The notes below the pieces were generated by a model. The model worked only from the letters and a program-made list of their open reading frames with translations. It did not search any database and had not been told where the DNA came from. From Vespula vulgaris (lineage: Eukaryota; Arthropoda; Insecta; Hymenoptera; Vespidae), in assembly GCF_905475345.1 (NCBI RefSeq), contig NC_066608.1, positions 558,001 to 622,000 of the forward strand: 64,000 bases of DNA, read 5' to 3'. The position numbers and the translations under genes were made by a program. Shown here piece by piece: positions 46,859 to 61,100 of this stretch (position 1 is the first letter of the stretch; the number at the start of each line of letters is the position of its first letter).

Positions 46859-49800
46859 ATGAAGAGAGTTAACTTGCCTCAGAACGAGAACGAGGCAGGT
46901 TCGGTCGACGCGACGGATTTGCAAGAAAAAATGAGGATGATCGACGTAAAGTCTTCCTCACCTACGAGTCTCTTAGCAAAGAACACTCTGTTGCTACCGA
47001 GCGGAGTCGTTTATGTAAAACAATTATCCAATGTAAGTTCGACGAGCGACACTGGATCGTCCACGAAGTCTTCTGGCTCGGCGACTGGTAAGTGACTCCT
47101 CTTCTTGACTAACCTCCTTCTCTCTCTCTCTCTCTCGCGCGCGCGCCTCCCGGCCTCTCCCTTCCCCCTCACTTTTTCCCGATTCTACTTACTCCTCACG
47201 TGAGGAATTTATAATTACCGAAAGTCCTCGTTAATTCGTACGAAACAACGATTATTAATAACGCAACCCATAGCCATGCTACGTCATCTCTGCTTATACC
47301 GAATATACTATATACGCGTTACGTATATCCGGTCATCCACTCGTATCATTTCGTTTGTTTCTCTGCCTTTCATTTATGCAACTCGTTTGCACAATTATTC
47401 ACACGTTCGCCCAAAGCGCGCGTTATCTATATACCTATGTAAATAGACTGCTCCGCGTCCGATCGTTTGGCCTTAATGGTACTACCCCTTCGATTACACT
47501 ATATATTATATCTCTCTAGGTCAGCGACCCTTTCGCCTATCGATTCAATTTCACAAACGCGCTTCTCTTGTTCTTGTCAAAGCTCGTTCACGTCTACGAT
47601 CGTTTTCGAGAAATAAAAGAACGAGATGACGACGAGAAGAACGTAAACCAACTGTTATTGGAAGGAACACGCGCGATACTAGAGCGGCGAGCCGTTCTCT
47701 CCTCGGTATTATATTGATCTACCTGTTCCACCGTTGTATACCTATGTAGCAGACTGCTTCCTCCACAGTCTTGAACAATCTTCCACCGTGAGACGATCTC
47801 ACCTTTGCCCGTGTTTTCGCTGCGATATCGATTCGTTGCGCTCGTTTTGCTTTTCGTGACAGCTCGCTCGTTTCCTTATCGTCGATATTTACCGCAACTC
47901 GTCATTTATATTTCTTCGATAAAAGCCATCTCTATAGAAAATATTAGGCACACTTTTGTTTTACGACCTACAAAAGGCGATCGACCGTAAATCCTTTTCG
48001 ATTATGTCAAATATTTCAACGATCTTTTCTTCTCTCGAAAGAAACGCACGCAGTGGTGTTGCACACGGTTCGTCGAACGTACGATTATCGTATCTAGGAA
48101 ATATTTTCTTATCGTCGTCCTAATTAATTGATTCCTCTTTGTTGTCGCGATACGTCCTATACGCCATATACGCGTATCTCCGACGCGATCCTAACGATAA
48201 TCATTAGACCGTACTATTATTATCCCATCGATTACCAGCCGACGTTGAAATTTCTTACGTTTCTTGGCAAACTTTAAACGAAGCGTTGCGTCACTCGATT
48301 CTATGCGCGTAAAATGACTTTTCGAACTTACCCATTTATGGGAACTATCTGCTTAATAACGTTTGCTAAACAATAACTGACGTTTCGAAGGAATAAACCG
48401 ATACTGAAACTCGACGTTTCGCAACTGTATTATGCTCGATGAGACCTGGCTTTGTCGGGCTAAATAAATATGTTCTGTTGCATGTATGATTCAAGGTAAC
48501 ATACGTGGTGACCTGGAAAAATAAAGTCTTCATTTTTCATGCCTCTAATATATTTCCAAAGTACTAGTAATCGCAAATAAGTGCGGACTGTTACAGACGA
48601 AAAAAAATCTTGTAAACTTCGTCTTTTTTTTATCCGTCCCGAAAAAAAAAATGGAGATTAAATCCGTTTCGTTCATCGATGCAGTTTGATCAATTTCGCG
48701 GAGGAAAAAGATCGAATGATCCTGGAATCAATCGATGTGAAACAGAATGTCACAATGCTACAGCGTCTCTTTATTTTCCAACGTTGCGTCATCCGAGAGT
48801 TTTGAATTGCACATTCAAGATGGTTAGTAATTAGTCCAATTGCCAATTAGTTGTCTTTGTTCCGAGTTCTTGCTCTCGCTCTTACACAGCACGCGTATTC
48901 GAGATTACGCCGTGACTTAATTTCTCGAATATCAATTAACTCGTCGTACAATTTATACGTTTAATCAACGATATCGATGATAAATAAATTGATTAAAATC
49001 GTTCGGTTCTATTCGTTACGCGTATACCTTTTTGCTAATTATATTCTCCATACGTTTCGTAGGTAATCCGAGAAATAAGACAGCCCTAGCACCGGGTCAC
49101 AGTGTTATGGACTGGATTCGATTAGGTAATTCTGGAGTCGACTTAACCGGAGTTGGTGGTATTCCACGTACTGTCACGTTAACCGAATTGGCTAATCATA
49201 ATAAGCAGAACGACGCTTGGATCGCGATAAGAGGTACAAAGTATACTCCTCGATGCTAAGCGACGTTCACGCGTAAATATTTGCACTTGCTAATTTCGTT
49301 CGTTCGACCGCTTTTCTTTCTCGCTTTCATCCTTGATTCAGGCATAGTTTTCAACGTGACCCGTTATATGGATTTTCATCCTGGCGGAATCGACGAGCTG
49401 ATGAAAGGAGTTGGAAAAGATGCCACGAAATTGTTCGATAACGTAAGGTCATCCTAACGAAGTAACGTCGTCTGACGCGTGTGTGCTCCTTATTGAACGA
49501 TTATTATTCCCGAGGCACCCATAGATCGTTCGTTACAGGTTCACGCATGGGTAAATTATCAAAGTCTTCTACAGAAATGCGTCGTAGGTAGACTGAGTCG
49601 TCCCACCGCTTCGAACCTGTCCAAGACGATTGAAAAATCTTCCATTGCGAACGACCTCTTGAAAAGTTGTGCAAGTAATATATGCAATCCCGTTGATGTA
49701 TTTAAATATTCATATTCTCCGGAATATTTACTTACACTCTTATAACACCGCGTTTATGTAATCTTTCAGCGCAAAGAAAAAGCGAAGAGGAAATCGGTTC

Positions 49801-51215
49801 TGATCTTTCGAAAATCAAGATGGATTGGCGACAAACCTCGAACACGATAACGCTCTTTTATCAAACGATAAACGACTATCAAGGTATCTACTATCGTATA
49901 TCAAGGATAAACGATACCAAGCTCGTTTTTAATCTATCCTTTGAAAAGGATATCGTTATACACGAACTCGAGTTGGCCGGGGAAATCGAATGGCCACCTG
50001 CGTGGAATAGAAACTACGAAAGCATGGAAGTAAGTTAATTTTACATACTTTCACTTGACAATTACGCAGCAATATTGACTCTCTTCGTTGCAGGTAGACT
50101 TTACTTTCAGGAAAAAGGATAAGACCGTATGGAAAACTCAAGGTAGTCATACCTTGTCCAGAGAGCCGATAACGAACAAGAGGGTTTACAAAGAGTACGA
50201 GGTACTAAGTAACACGCCCCTTTGCAAATCAGTTAACCTGCTGGTCCTACGAGCTAAAGATTCTTTAGAATTAATACCGAGTGGTAGACACCTGGAAGCA
50301 AAAATGAAAATCGCAGGTGAGCGCGACGTTGTTAAACCTTCTCGGAAGAAAAATTACGTTCTTTTTTAACTCGTCGCAGGCGTCGAGATTTCTAGGTACT
50401 ACACGCCTGTACCGGCCTGTCTTCATCCGGAAGACACTGCACCGAATTACACTTCGGATTGTATCTGTCTCATGATAAAGCAGTACGAGGACGGTGCTCT
50501 TAGTCCATCCATAACAGCTTTAAAGGTCAAAGAAAAGGTTACCTTGAGCAACGGACTTGGCGTCTTTGTCGTCGAATCCTTTGATCGTTATTCCGTCGTT
50601 CATATGCTGGCTGCTGGCACAGGACTAACGGCAATGTTGGGAATAATTCAACGATCTCTTGCCAGGCGTAACGTGTAAGGATTCGATTGTATTCATTCGA
50701 ATAGCGTTTGATCTCTCCTTTCACATAAGAGATTTATTCTCGTGCGAGATACTTTTATATCTACGATCATCCTGTTGTAGGAAAAGTATCAATCTCGCCA
50801 ACTTCAACAAAGACGAAGATAACATGTTCTACGTGGAGCAATTGGAGAGAGCTTGCAAAACAAATAAGTTGGTATATACGTACATATGCTTATGGAATTT
50901 CTCTTTATCTCCGTTCGTTAATACCGTTCACAATTTTTAGATTGAAAGTCACGCATATACTGTCGCAACCGAGCGATTCCTGGAAAGGTAGACGTGGGAC
51001 GATGTCCGACGAACTTTTGAAAGAATTAATAGGCGATTGCTCACCGCACAGTTGCGTCTTCGTTTGCGGTCCTAAAGGATTCCTAGTTTCTTCGAGAAAG
51101 TGAGTTATCGATGTATCTGATAATTAAGCTCGTTGTCCTATCGCGTCTTTGATATTTTAGATGTCTCCGTAATCTCGATTGGAAGTCCTACCAAATGTAC
51201 GAGTTCGACGATTAA
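46859..51215 (+). CDS. CYB5R4: Cytochrome b5 reductase 4 (Ncb5or)
   Basis: Soluble flavohaem NAD(P)H reductase, built as cytochrome b5 + CS + b5-reductase domains. Exons: 46859-47087, 49063-49233, 49342-49442, 49539-49674, 49770-50029, 50094-50316, 50380-50674, 50781-50867, 50941-51099, 51161-51215 (1716 nt, 571 aa; human 521). A Ser/Thr-rich N-terminus of about 75 residues precedes the family's PGHSVMDWIRLGNSGVDLTG. Cytochrome b5 domain: haem ligands in DFHPGG and VHAWVNYQ. The CS domain starts at MDWRQTSNTITLFYQT. Reductase: FAD motif RYYTPVPA, NAD motifs LAAGTGLTAML and CVFVCGPKGF, ending YEFDD. The lengthy 2-kb first intron separates the poorly conserved N-terminus from the rest. The donor of exon 8 (gttggt) is weak but demanded by the frame. 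Confidence 0.94.
47121..47148. repeat. (TC)n(GC)n compound microsatellite
   Basis: A run of tc dinucleotides passes directly into a run of gc dinucleotides, in CYB5R4 intron 1 just after the donor. Confidence 0.8.
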
Positions 51216-53689
51216 AATCATTCTAAAACTCTTTCATGTTTCAAGCTTGATCGACGAAGAATGCCGAAGGTCTGCGTTTAATTATTTCTCGTACAAATTC
51301 TCTCTGCGAATAGTTCAACGTTGGGAAAGTTATATTATCCATCCCATATGAAACTATTGCGCAACTAATAGAGCTTATTAACGTGAATAAGGAATTTGGT
51401 TGACACGCAAAAAGGGGAACGCTTCGTACTAAAGCTGGAATTATCGTACGTTTGACGTACTTGTTGAAAAATTAAACATAACTCAATTATACCGAAGTTT
51501 GTCTGCCTTGTTCGAGCTGGTTTAGTACAAAGAAAAAAAAAAAAAAAAGAAAGCATTAAGCGTCTCTCATTCGATCATTACACGCATCATTAATATTTGC
51601 CAAAAGAATCGCGAATGAGATACGTCATTCTGTATGTCGGTACTTAGATTCGATATATGTATACGTTTAGAAAAATATTCGATTATATTTTCGAGAGAAG
51701 ATTATGTATAATCTTCTAATGATCTTATCTCTCGGATGTCGGTGTTAAGCGAGTTTTAGAGTAATTACTACTTATCTTTTACAAAGTCTCTAAGTGCTCT
51801 ACCATCGTCGTTGTTAATGATACTTCCATCCATATCTGTCCTGTCTTAAGCATTTATACTAAGTGGATAAAAGCGTAGAATATTTTTTTCTATATCTTAA
51901 CGATAATATTAAGTTTAACGTAGACGAATTCTTTGGCTACATTCCTCTTATCTAAAATCTATCGTAAGTTTTATCAACGATATACCATCCTTTTCGAAAC
52001 ACCGTTTTATCAAGCAATATTTTTACACTATGCAAAAAAAAAACCGACTATGACTTATAATAACCTATAGTTCAATCTTAGCTGTGATTAAGACGAATTA
52101 CACAAATGTGATCGAAAAAAAAGAAAGTCTTCAATGCGAACAAATCTGACGACGAAGAGTATTATACGGCATTAACAACGTTAAACGCGATATTTTTGGA
52201 TATGTCAATTGCGAAGTATGGCAGAATTTTTATGGCGGAAATACTATTACATAGTTTTCTGCCAATTACTTCGATGGACGTTTCAATGGACGATAATCAA
52301 CTGTAAATAACAAAGAAAGAACTATTGTACGTTATCGAGAAAAAGAGAACAACCAAAAAAGTTACATCGCATCCAACGTTTGACATTTCTTGAAAATATT
52401 AACTCGTAAGAACTGTTTGTACTATAAATCCACATATCGTATGGTCCAGTTTACGTATTTTTATGAGTTTGATGATATTATATGTGTATACGATTCTTAT
52501 AGAAAATAAAAATGTACTCAATGGCCTAAAATTCGTTTACGCATCGTCCCCATTCATCATCTCCTCCTCCTTTCACAATTAATTACAGCGTACGAAAATT
52601 GCGATCGAAGAGTATACTCGCACCGAGCTTGTTTGTCTCGTACCGTATCAAAGCGTACTACTGTTTGTCGATCTCTCGATGCAACCAACATGTATGCTTT
52701 CTATTAAATTCTCAAAAAGTACGAAATAAAAGAGAAGAAAGAGAGAGGGTTCATTAGCGCAAAGAACGTTACAAATGCGGGTGGCAACGATCGATCGATA
52801 AATAACAAATAATATCGCAAGGTTATAACGAAAATACGATAAACTCGGATCAGTGGACGAACGCATGGGCCCAAAAAAATCGATCGATTATGATTTACTA
52901 TTTCACAAAGAGGAAAAGAGAGGGAGAGAGAAACGCTTAAAGATATTTCGCGGAGTAGAAAAAAAAAATATCTGCACAGTTCTCTTTTTCCCATTCCGGG
53001 AGGAAAAGAGGGAAAACTTTTCACAAGTGTGAAACTTTCACGGCCGAGTTAATTTTCCGGTATGCCTATACACATAAATGTAACACACGCGCGTATACGG
53101 AGAGGACACACGCGTCTACACAGTGATTATTGATCGTCGTAACTTCTTTTTCCCGCAATATGACGTAACGAGAGCACCGGCTGGGCAAAGACGAATGTCT
53201 TTTGGCTTCGCGTTGGTACAAGAAGAAAAATGCGTTGCGGCTTCGATAGCAAAAGTGCCAGAGGGATCGTTCGCGTTGACTTTACGCCGCATCCCCTTTC
53301 TACCGCGCTTGGCCTTGAGGATCTAGATCATCGGACGAGAGAACGATATGACCGATAAATAGAGAAACTAAAATGTAATTTGCGAAATGTCATGTTGCCT
53401 GACGGATAAAACTTTGTTGAGTATCTACAAATAGAATCTAACGAGCTAACGATCGAGAGAGCCGGTTCTTGAAATAACGACGAAGATGAGGAAAGTCATG
53501 AAGGATCCTTCCTTAAGAGGGATCCTTCGATTCGAATTAAGAGCATTCCCTTCCTTCGACTCCTTTCTCTTAAATTTCATTATCGTTCGTTGAATTATTC
53601 TAATAATCTACCAGACGCGCTGGAACTAAAACGAATTAGAGAAGTTTCTCAGACCAAGTTCTATGCTTTTAATTTTTCTTCAAAAGAAC

Positions 53690-53690
<1 letters not shown>

Positions 53691-53725
<35 letters not shown>
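53691..53725. repeat. (GA)n microsatellite
   Basis: Uninterrupted ga dinucleotides, about 17 units. Confidence 0.9.
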
Positions 53726-53728
<3 letters not shown>

Positions 53729-56700
53729 CGTTACTCAATCAAACTATTGCGTCAAAAGATTCTCTAATACATTATAAATTATAATAAATGACGCCGTGCC
53801 GTTGATAATTGGTTTACGTAATTCATTATTCGATAGCAATTGTTTCATCGAAAGGTATCGGTATGTATGTAACGTTATCGAACCGCGATGCTTTTCACTT
53901 AGAAATCTATAGCGTGACGCTCTTCCGTTCCGTTGCATAGCGTTGGTTGGTGCCGATTGAAAACTCGCGAAGGTATAACAATGGTCGAGATTTTTTTCTC
54001 GCGGCCAAGATATTTTCCACCATCGAGATTTTTTTTTATCCTGCTATGCTTCCTTTTTTTTTTCTTTTCTAACGAAAGAGAAACGATTAAGAGAACTTTT
54101 TTATACGATATGCACGGTTTCGAATCAACTTCCAAGTGAAACTCGTTCAGCGTTTGTTTGTCTGGCTTATTCGTGAGTAAAATCTAAATACGATGTATAA
54201 TATATGTACGTATACGTATATGTACATGGTATGTACGCGAGCAGCTTGTAAACATAAGGATATATATGTTTAGTATTTTCTACCTTATCATTGCGCATGC
54301 AAATGGCGAAACATAATACTATTTACAGGAGAATTAATCCTGGTTTCTGCTCGGCCAACATCACCGCTGGACCGATGTCGAATACTGTCTTTATCGATCG
54401 AACAATGCATCGCAATGCGGTGAATGGTGCTTAAGTATTGTTCGAGCCTTGCAAGAGAATATCGATCGTTTCTATTCTTCTATCGTGATTAAGATAGTAC
54501 TTCCACCTCTTTTTTTTATGCGGAAGTAACTATCGACAGATAGAGAGAGAGAGAGATGAAAAATCAGAAGTAAAGAAAATGTTATGGATACTATCTCGCA
54601 TAATAAAATGGAATAAGAGTAGATGGAGTAAATATAAAACTCGACCTTTCCTCCTTATTTCTCTCTCTCTTTTTTCTCAGCATCCAAATATAAAGAAGTA
54701 TCCATCCCTTTGCCGTTCGAGCGTTTTTATAAAAGTCTGGCTCCTTTTTCCCTTTTCTTATTTTTCCTCCTTTCTCTCATTTTTTTTCTCTTCTTCTTCT
54801 TCTTCTTTTTGCACCTTTCATTATGCTACATTACGCGTTACGCCTGAGGATGGAAGATGCATCCTTAACTCTTTCTCTCTCTCTCTGGTTTTTCTTAAGA
54901 CGCAAGACTTTTATTTAACGGAAAGCGTTAATTCCATTTTCCGGCACGAAAAACGAGTTTTCTCCGTTTGCTTTCTCTTCTCTCTCTCATTATCTTCTTT
55001 TTATCCTTCTCTGCTAGAAGCGCGAACTAGGTAATCTCAATGCATATCAACGTTCCGTCGAAAACGTGATCGATAATTAATCAAATGGATGTACGCTGTG
55101 CCGCAATCACTTGTCATTTTTTAATCCACTTAAAAAAGCAGCACCGACCAGCAGAGCGCTGTTATTCAATTGATTATAGTCTGCTTCCTGTCCTGTCCGA
55201 AGGTGAATTCTTTTTTTTCGAAGGGGTGGAGGAGGATTGATATAAGGGATCGAGGAAGACCGAGAAGAAAAGCTTCTTTGACGCGACGGCTAATCCTAAT
55301 CTCCTTTTAAATCTATCATGAGTCCTACGACCTCGCGCGCGTCTTGGATTTACGAGGCTTGCTCGCGGACGTTCGAGGTGTGCTAAGTAGATAGAAAAAA
55401 GAAGAAAGGAAAAGAAAAGAGAAGATAGAAATAGGGTTAAAAGAACGCGGTCACGTGCCATTGCAATCGAATAAATTATAGAGCTCGTATTTTTTTCATC
55501 GAATTATTTATCCCCGAGCAAAAAGAAATATTTAATAAAACAGGAAAAGAAAACGGAGTGATCAAATGGCTTTTGGACATCTTCATTTTTCTTTCCGAGA
55601 TAGTACACCACTGCTTATTACGATGTAATTTTTATGTATTTCAACTAGTTTTTATTTCTTTTTCTCCCCTTTTTTTTTCTTTCTCTCGCGTATTTAGCAA
55701 CGGTTTATTAAGATTAATCGATTCTCAAAAGAATGTTCGTGACGTGGCACACGATGGAGAAGGAAACGTCGGTGATTTTCTCGCAATTTTTCAACGTGCA
55801 TCGCGAGTACTGTTAATATAGAAAGAGCGAGAAAGAAAAAAAATAGGCAAAGGTGCGGAGCTTCAAATTCATTTTCTTCATTAATTACGAAACCGTGCTG
55901 ACGACGTTTTTCAAACATTCTACGAATACCGCATGTTTTCCGTCTCTCTCTCCCTTTTTGTTTTCGAATTATTTTCGATTTTACTTTACTCGGTCTCTCC
56001 TTTCTTCCTTTTTTTACTTTGCGTGGATATTATTTTGCGAGAACGGAAACGGAAGATGTTATGCAAGAGCGATGAATATACGGGATAAATATACATATTT
56101 TAATGATAAGCAGTCGCAAACTTCGTATACTTGTTTTTCCTTTGAGAAAAAGTTTAAGCAAACAGGCAAACGTGTGAATATTTATCGATCATAATTAATT
56201 CCTTTAACTGTGTTCGTCATTATTTTCCTTTTTCTTTTCCATTTTCCAATTTTTTTTTCCATTCGAAGAAGGAAAATCGAATCGATATGAAAATCTTTGA
56301 TAATTATTTTTCGGTCGAGGGAACGAAAACAACGTCGTAATTTGTATCAACGATCGATTTTTTTAATCCCTTCCCAATCCTATCCGTTTCTCGCGCTTCA
56401 TCCTTTCATGAATAGTAATGCGTTCGATAATGAATAAATCCGAGAAACAAAATGTGTTGCGCGTGGGTGACGGTGCGAGAAATAAATAACGATCTTCTGT
56501 GGGCTCTATAGGACAAAGAAAAACAGAGAAAGAAAGAAAGCAAAACGGTAAAGTAATACAAGTAAATTTCATTCAAGGTTCGTTTAGGCGAATGGTGTTA
56601 ACGAACGAACGAACGAACGAACGGGATGCGTCGAATCCATTCGAGATTCTCTCGTAAGGTAAGTTTTAAGCTTACGACTGCTAGAAGAGAGGAGAGATTT

Positions 56701-57114
56701 CGTTCTCTAGCATTCGCGTTTCAATTAGAGATCCCGATGCTCGCGTATATTCCAGTTACTTTAACGTCCCTATCCGAACTTTACATCTTCTCGAAGTCGT
56801 CGAGAATACGAGGGTTTTTTTTTCAATGGACGTTTTGCGACGAAGTCGTAGGAAATTTGAAACGCATACAATGAGGGATGGATGAGGAAAAAAGAAAAGG
56901 AGAAAAAACAAATCGAACACTCGTTATTCCTCCGTCATCGAATTCTCGTTAATACTCGTTGGGACAAAGGTGATCTATGCGATTTGAAAAAAAATAGAAA
57001 GAGGGAAAGAGAAGCTGAGAAGGAAAGGGGGTGAAAAGAAAAGGGCGATACGCGTGATCGAAGGGAAGTCAAAGAAATGGAGTAGGAAAGGGAAAGGTAA
57101 GGGTGACAAAACCA

Positions 57115-57210
57115 GAACGGAGCGGAGCAGAGCGGAGCGGAGCAGAGCGGAGCAGAGCGGAGCAGAGCGGAACAGAACGGAGTAGAACGGAGTAGAATAG
57201 AGTAGAGCAG
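57115..57210. repeat. Five-base AGCGG/AGCAG minisatellite
   Basis: Alternating 5-mers agcgg and agcag for about 55 nt, then diverged units (aacgg, agtag, aatag). The gradient from pure to decayed units runs left to right, into the GC-rich patch that follows. Confidence 0.85.
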
Positions 57211-57397
57211 TGTAGAGAAGAGAACGGAAGAGAAGGGGAGCGGAAGGAGTCGGGGGTGTCGCGGGGGGTGCCGATGTATCCGAGGGGGAAGCTTAAGCAT
57301 AGGGATGCTGTGGGCAGAGAGCTGTTTCAGTCGCGCGACGGCTCTCGCCCCGGCCAGTCGATCGAGCTCTTGCACAAAAGGGAGAGAGATACACGTT

Positions 57398-57436
<39 letters not shown>

Positions 57437-58059
57437 TTCTATTTCTTCTCGTCCTGTTTGCTTCTTCCTTCCAAAAAAAAATTTGTCGTCGAAAAATAAT
57501 CAATCGCACTCAGTGAGACGAAAAATCTTTCTCTCGTCGTTCACGAACGTTTCTCTCGAGACTAATCGCGTCGATCAAAAAATGGTGTTTCTCGGTGTTC
57601 GATTATTCTTTAACGCGGGACGGCTGATATTTGGAGGATAAATCGGGAGAGGAAAGAGAAAAATCCTGCAACCACCTGTGTTCCCAGGACAAACGCGCCA
57701 AGGATGTCGCTCGTGTTGGCTTCGATGTAGTTTACCTATATCTCTTCCTGGATTAAGGGATACAAGGATTAAGGATTTCCACGTACGTATCTTTCATTTT
57801 CGAATATAAAATAATAAAATTCCAGAGAGATTATTCGTAGAAAGCCGATAATATTTCAGACTTGCGAATACGAAATGCATTCGTTTGACATCCTGCCTGC
57901 TATTTTTTTTTTTCCTTATAAAAATTCGTATACCTTTTCGAGGACAATCGATTCTGTTTTGTACATAAAGATCTCGTATTCTTTACGACAGAAAGGTGGA
58001 AAAAATAGCGTGGAGTATGAAAAAGCGTATTTTCGCGGTTAAAAGACTCGCGAGGGAAG

Positions 58060-58062
<3 letters not shown>

Positions 58063-58148
<86 letters not shown>
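58063..58148. repeat. Long (GA)n microsatellite
   Basis: About 42 uninterrupted ga units, the longest simple repeat in the window. Its length is likely variable and prone to assembly collapse. Confidence 0.95.
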
Positions 58149-58156
<8 letters not shown>

Positions 58157-61100
58157 AAAAAAGAGAGAAGAGAGTAGCAAGATGCGGGACGAAAAGTGAC
58201 GCGTCACATGGTACGGCTGCTGCGCTGGATCACTGGCGCTCTTCTTCTCCCTCGTTACCTCTCGACAAGCTCGAACCTCGATTGTTGTTTCCGTCGTTGT
58301 TGCGGTTGCTGCTGCTCGCTTTTTCTTTTAACGCGAGAAACGTTGCCCTTCTCTCCTCCTATTTTTCTACAGTAAAATCTTTTTACGAACCTTTCAATGG
58401 TCGTCGCGATTTTCGTGCCTATTGTAGAGACATTGTACTCGTCTACGTTTGCGAACGAATCTATGCAAAACTTCTATATACTCAGAATTTTGAGATTTCG
58501 CGTTAACTTAACGAAATTTCGTTAATATTAATCGTCTGTGCGTGTAGCTTTCTTAAAAGCGCAGAGAAGCGCGGTGGAAACGCGAGCTTGTATTCTCTGG
58601 CTCGGAGTACATACGTCTAGGAAATTATTTTACCATCCGGTTAAATATTCCTCTTTGAATCGTTTCCCCGTTGGTTTCGTATATTTTATTTGCAAAATTC
58701 CCCCTCCCCATCTCTCCCCTCGTAGCAGAATACTGTATTTTATCGAGAAACAATTCTATACCGCGGATAATAATATTCTCTATCGGCTGGTACGAAATTA
58801 GCTCGCAACAAATCGCAGGTAGAGGATACATACGTACGTATATATATATATATGTATGTATGTATATATATATCGAACGATTAACTTATCGTCTCGTTAA
58901 TTTAATTTCCTCTTGGCTTTATGGTTTCATTAGAAACCGTGATTAATTAGTATAGCACCATACCTGCTGGATATTGTAGGTTAATTACGCGCTCTTGGCA
59001 CAATATCGGCGTCTATCTACGGACGTTCTCCGCCTCCGAGTTATCAGAGGGACTCGATCGGGAAGCCGATTACGCCTCTCTGCTTTCCGCACGTTTATAC
59101 CGGAAACTTCCTTGGTTTTTCGTGACAATGAAATCGTAACGTTAACTCCAGCCGTTGCTCTGGCATACTTCGCCAAGGAAAAATCTCTAGGTGGTAGATC
59201 GATCGATCCACGGATCGATAGGATAAATCGATCGAAAGTAAAGCCTCCTCCATCTAAAACGCGTTACATTAGCAATCCGAGCGTTGCCGAGTTCGTTCGC
59301 GTAAACTAGGTCGAGAAACGTTTGATTGTTTGTTCCGTGCTCCAAGTCGATTTCGAAAGCTGATACAAATATGCTTCTGCGATGGGAAGAGAAGCGCGCG
59401 GATTGAAATTTCGACTTCAAAGTGTAGGAGCGTTCGCGTAAGGGGGTCGAAGACCGCGAATGCGTTCTCGCAGTTGAATCGATTGTAAGGGGAAAGAAAA
59501 ACTCGGCGAGAAATGTAAATAATTCCAAACGAGTTTTATCGGTTTTAAATTAGCGCAGAGAAAAATAAAGAGAGCCGACGGCGAAGAATCCAAGTTTTCT
59601 CGATAGGAAGTCGAAAGAGGAGGCGTAAACATCGACGTTTCACGAGACTACGTTCGCCACTAATCATATTTCCTCGACCCCTTCCCACACTCCGTGTCCT
59701 TCCAGTAATTAGATAACGTAAATTTGCACTATGTCGATACGAAGATAGAAAGACAAAGAGCGGGAGAAAGAGTGAGGGGGACGGAGGGAGGAATAAAGGG
59801 ATAAAGTGGACAGTGGCTCTCGAATCGCCAACTCGTGCATGTATCGAGAGGCTCGATTTCTCTCGAGTCTAGTTTTTCGCCTTCTTTTTTCCTCTTGGTT
59901 TTCTCGTGACGACGCGTAAAGCGTAGCTCGGTCATCGGCTATCGATTAAAAGCTACGCCGCGTGAACTTTGTCGTGGGTACTTTGATGGAAAGGAAATTA
60001 ATGAATCAAAATTAACGGCGCGCGAGAACAAGGATTATCGGTCGTCGAGTGGTATTTGAGAATTGAAAAAACATTTCGCAAGGATCGACTCTTGCCTCTC
60101 TCTCTCTCTCTCTCTCTCTCTTCCTCTCTCGTTTACCCATAAAAGTGGAATACGATCCGGACGCGGATGCACGTTCGCTCGTTTAATCGATAACTTCTCA
60201 CGTTTTCCCTCGTTTTAGCTTCTTCTACTCGTTCTACGAACAAAACCTAACAAATGATCGCGTTAAAGGGCGAGGGATCAAGATCAAAGTCTTCCGAGAG
60301 ATTCCGCGCTAAGATCTTTCCCGCGATAAATAAAACGTTAAGCGGATACGTATTATTTCGTTCGGTCGCGTATGAAAATGTGCAAAAGTTACGACTCGAA
60401 GAGTACTTTATAAAGACGGCAGTTGTCTCTCGACTCGAGAGAGAGATTTTCTTTCTCTCGAGTACGATCCACTCTTTCCTCAACTCATTTTCACCAAGTG
60501 TTCTTGAAATTTTGCGTATTCCATAGCATTAGGTTCGCTCGGTGAATGCAACAGAGATCTGGTAAAAGGTAAAATTCCAAAAGAAATAAAACGTCTTTGA
60601 AAGTTGGAAGAAGAACGAGGAGAAGAAAGTAGCGGAACCGTGCGAAATATCGTCTCGAATTTAAAGTAGCGTAGATCGGACAAACTCCCTTCTTTTTTAA
60701 TATACCCTTTAATATACCTCGACTCGATGCAAATAAACGTCTCTCGACGAGTTCTCGTCGCGATATAACGATATAATAATTCCTACCTCTAATTGGCGAG
60801 TCACCGAAGATTAATACGTTTTTCTTTTGCCAAGATTACCGCAGCGAGAGGATAAAAAGATAATAAAAAGCGTGGAGAAGAGAAGGAGGAAAAGGAAGGA
60901 ACAAGTGAAAGAGAAGAAAGAAAGAAAGAAAGAAAGAAAGAGTTGCAAGCAAAAAAGCGAGGAAAAATTTGAGAAAGAGCTTTTTTCCTCCTCGCTCGTA
61001 AGTAAGAAAGGTAACAGGGCCGTTATGGTTGTTCGCGAAACGAATACGCGAGGAGAAACGAGAAACATTTTCCTCGGAGAGAAATGCGTTTTCTTACTCG

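Noticed and set aside
57996..58207. Arg-Glu repeat and Ser-Leu repeat frames on opposite strands
   Set aside because: Direct translation of the (GA)n tract.
58995..59309. 104-codon open frame in the CpG-rich region
   Set aside because: Stop codons are rare by composition there. No homology was recognised, and a similar frame is open on the other strand.
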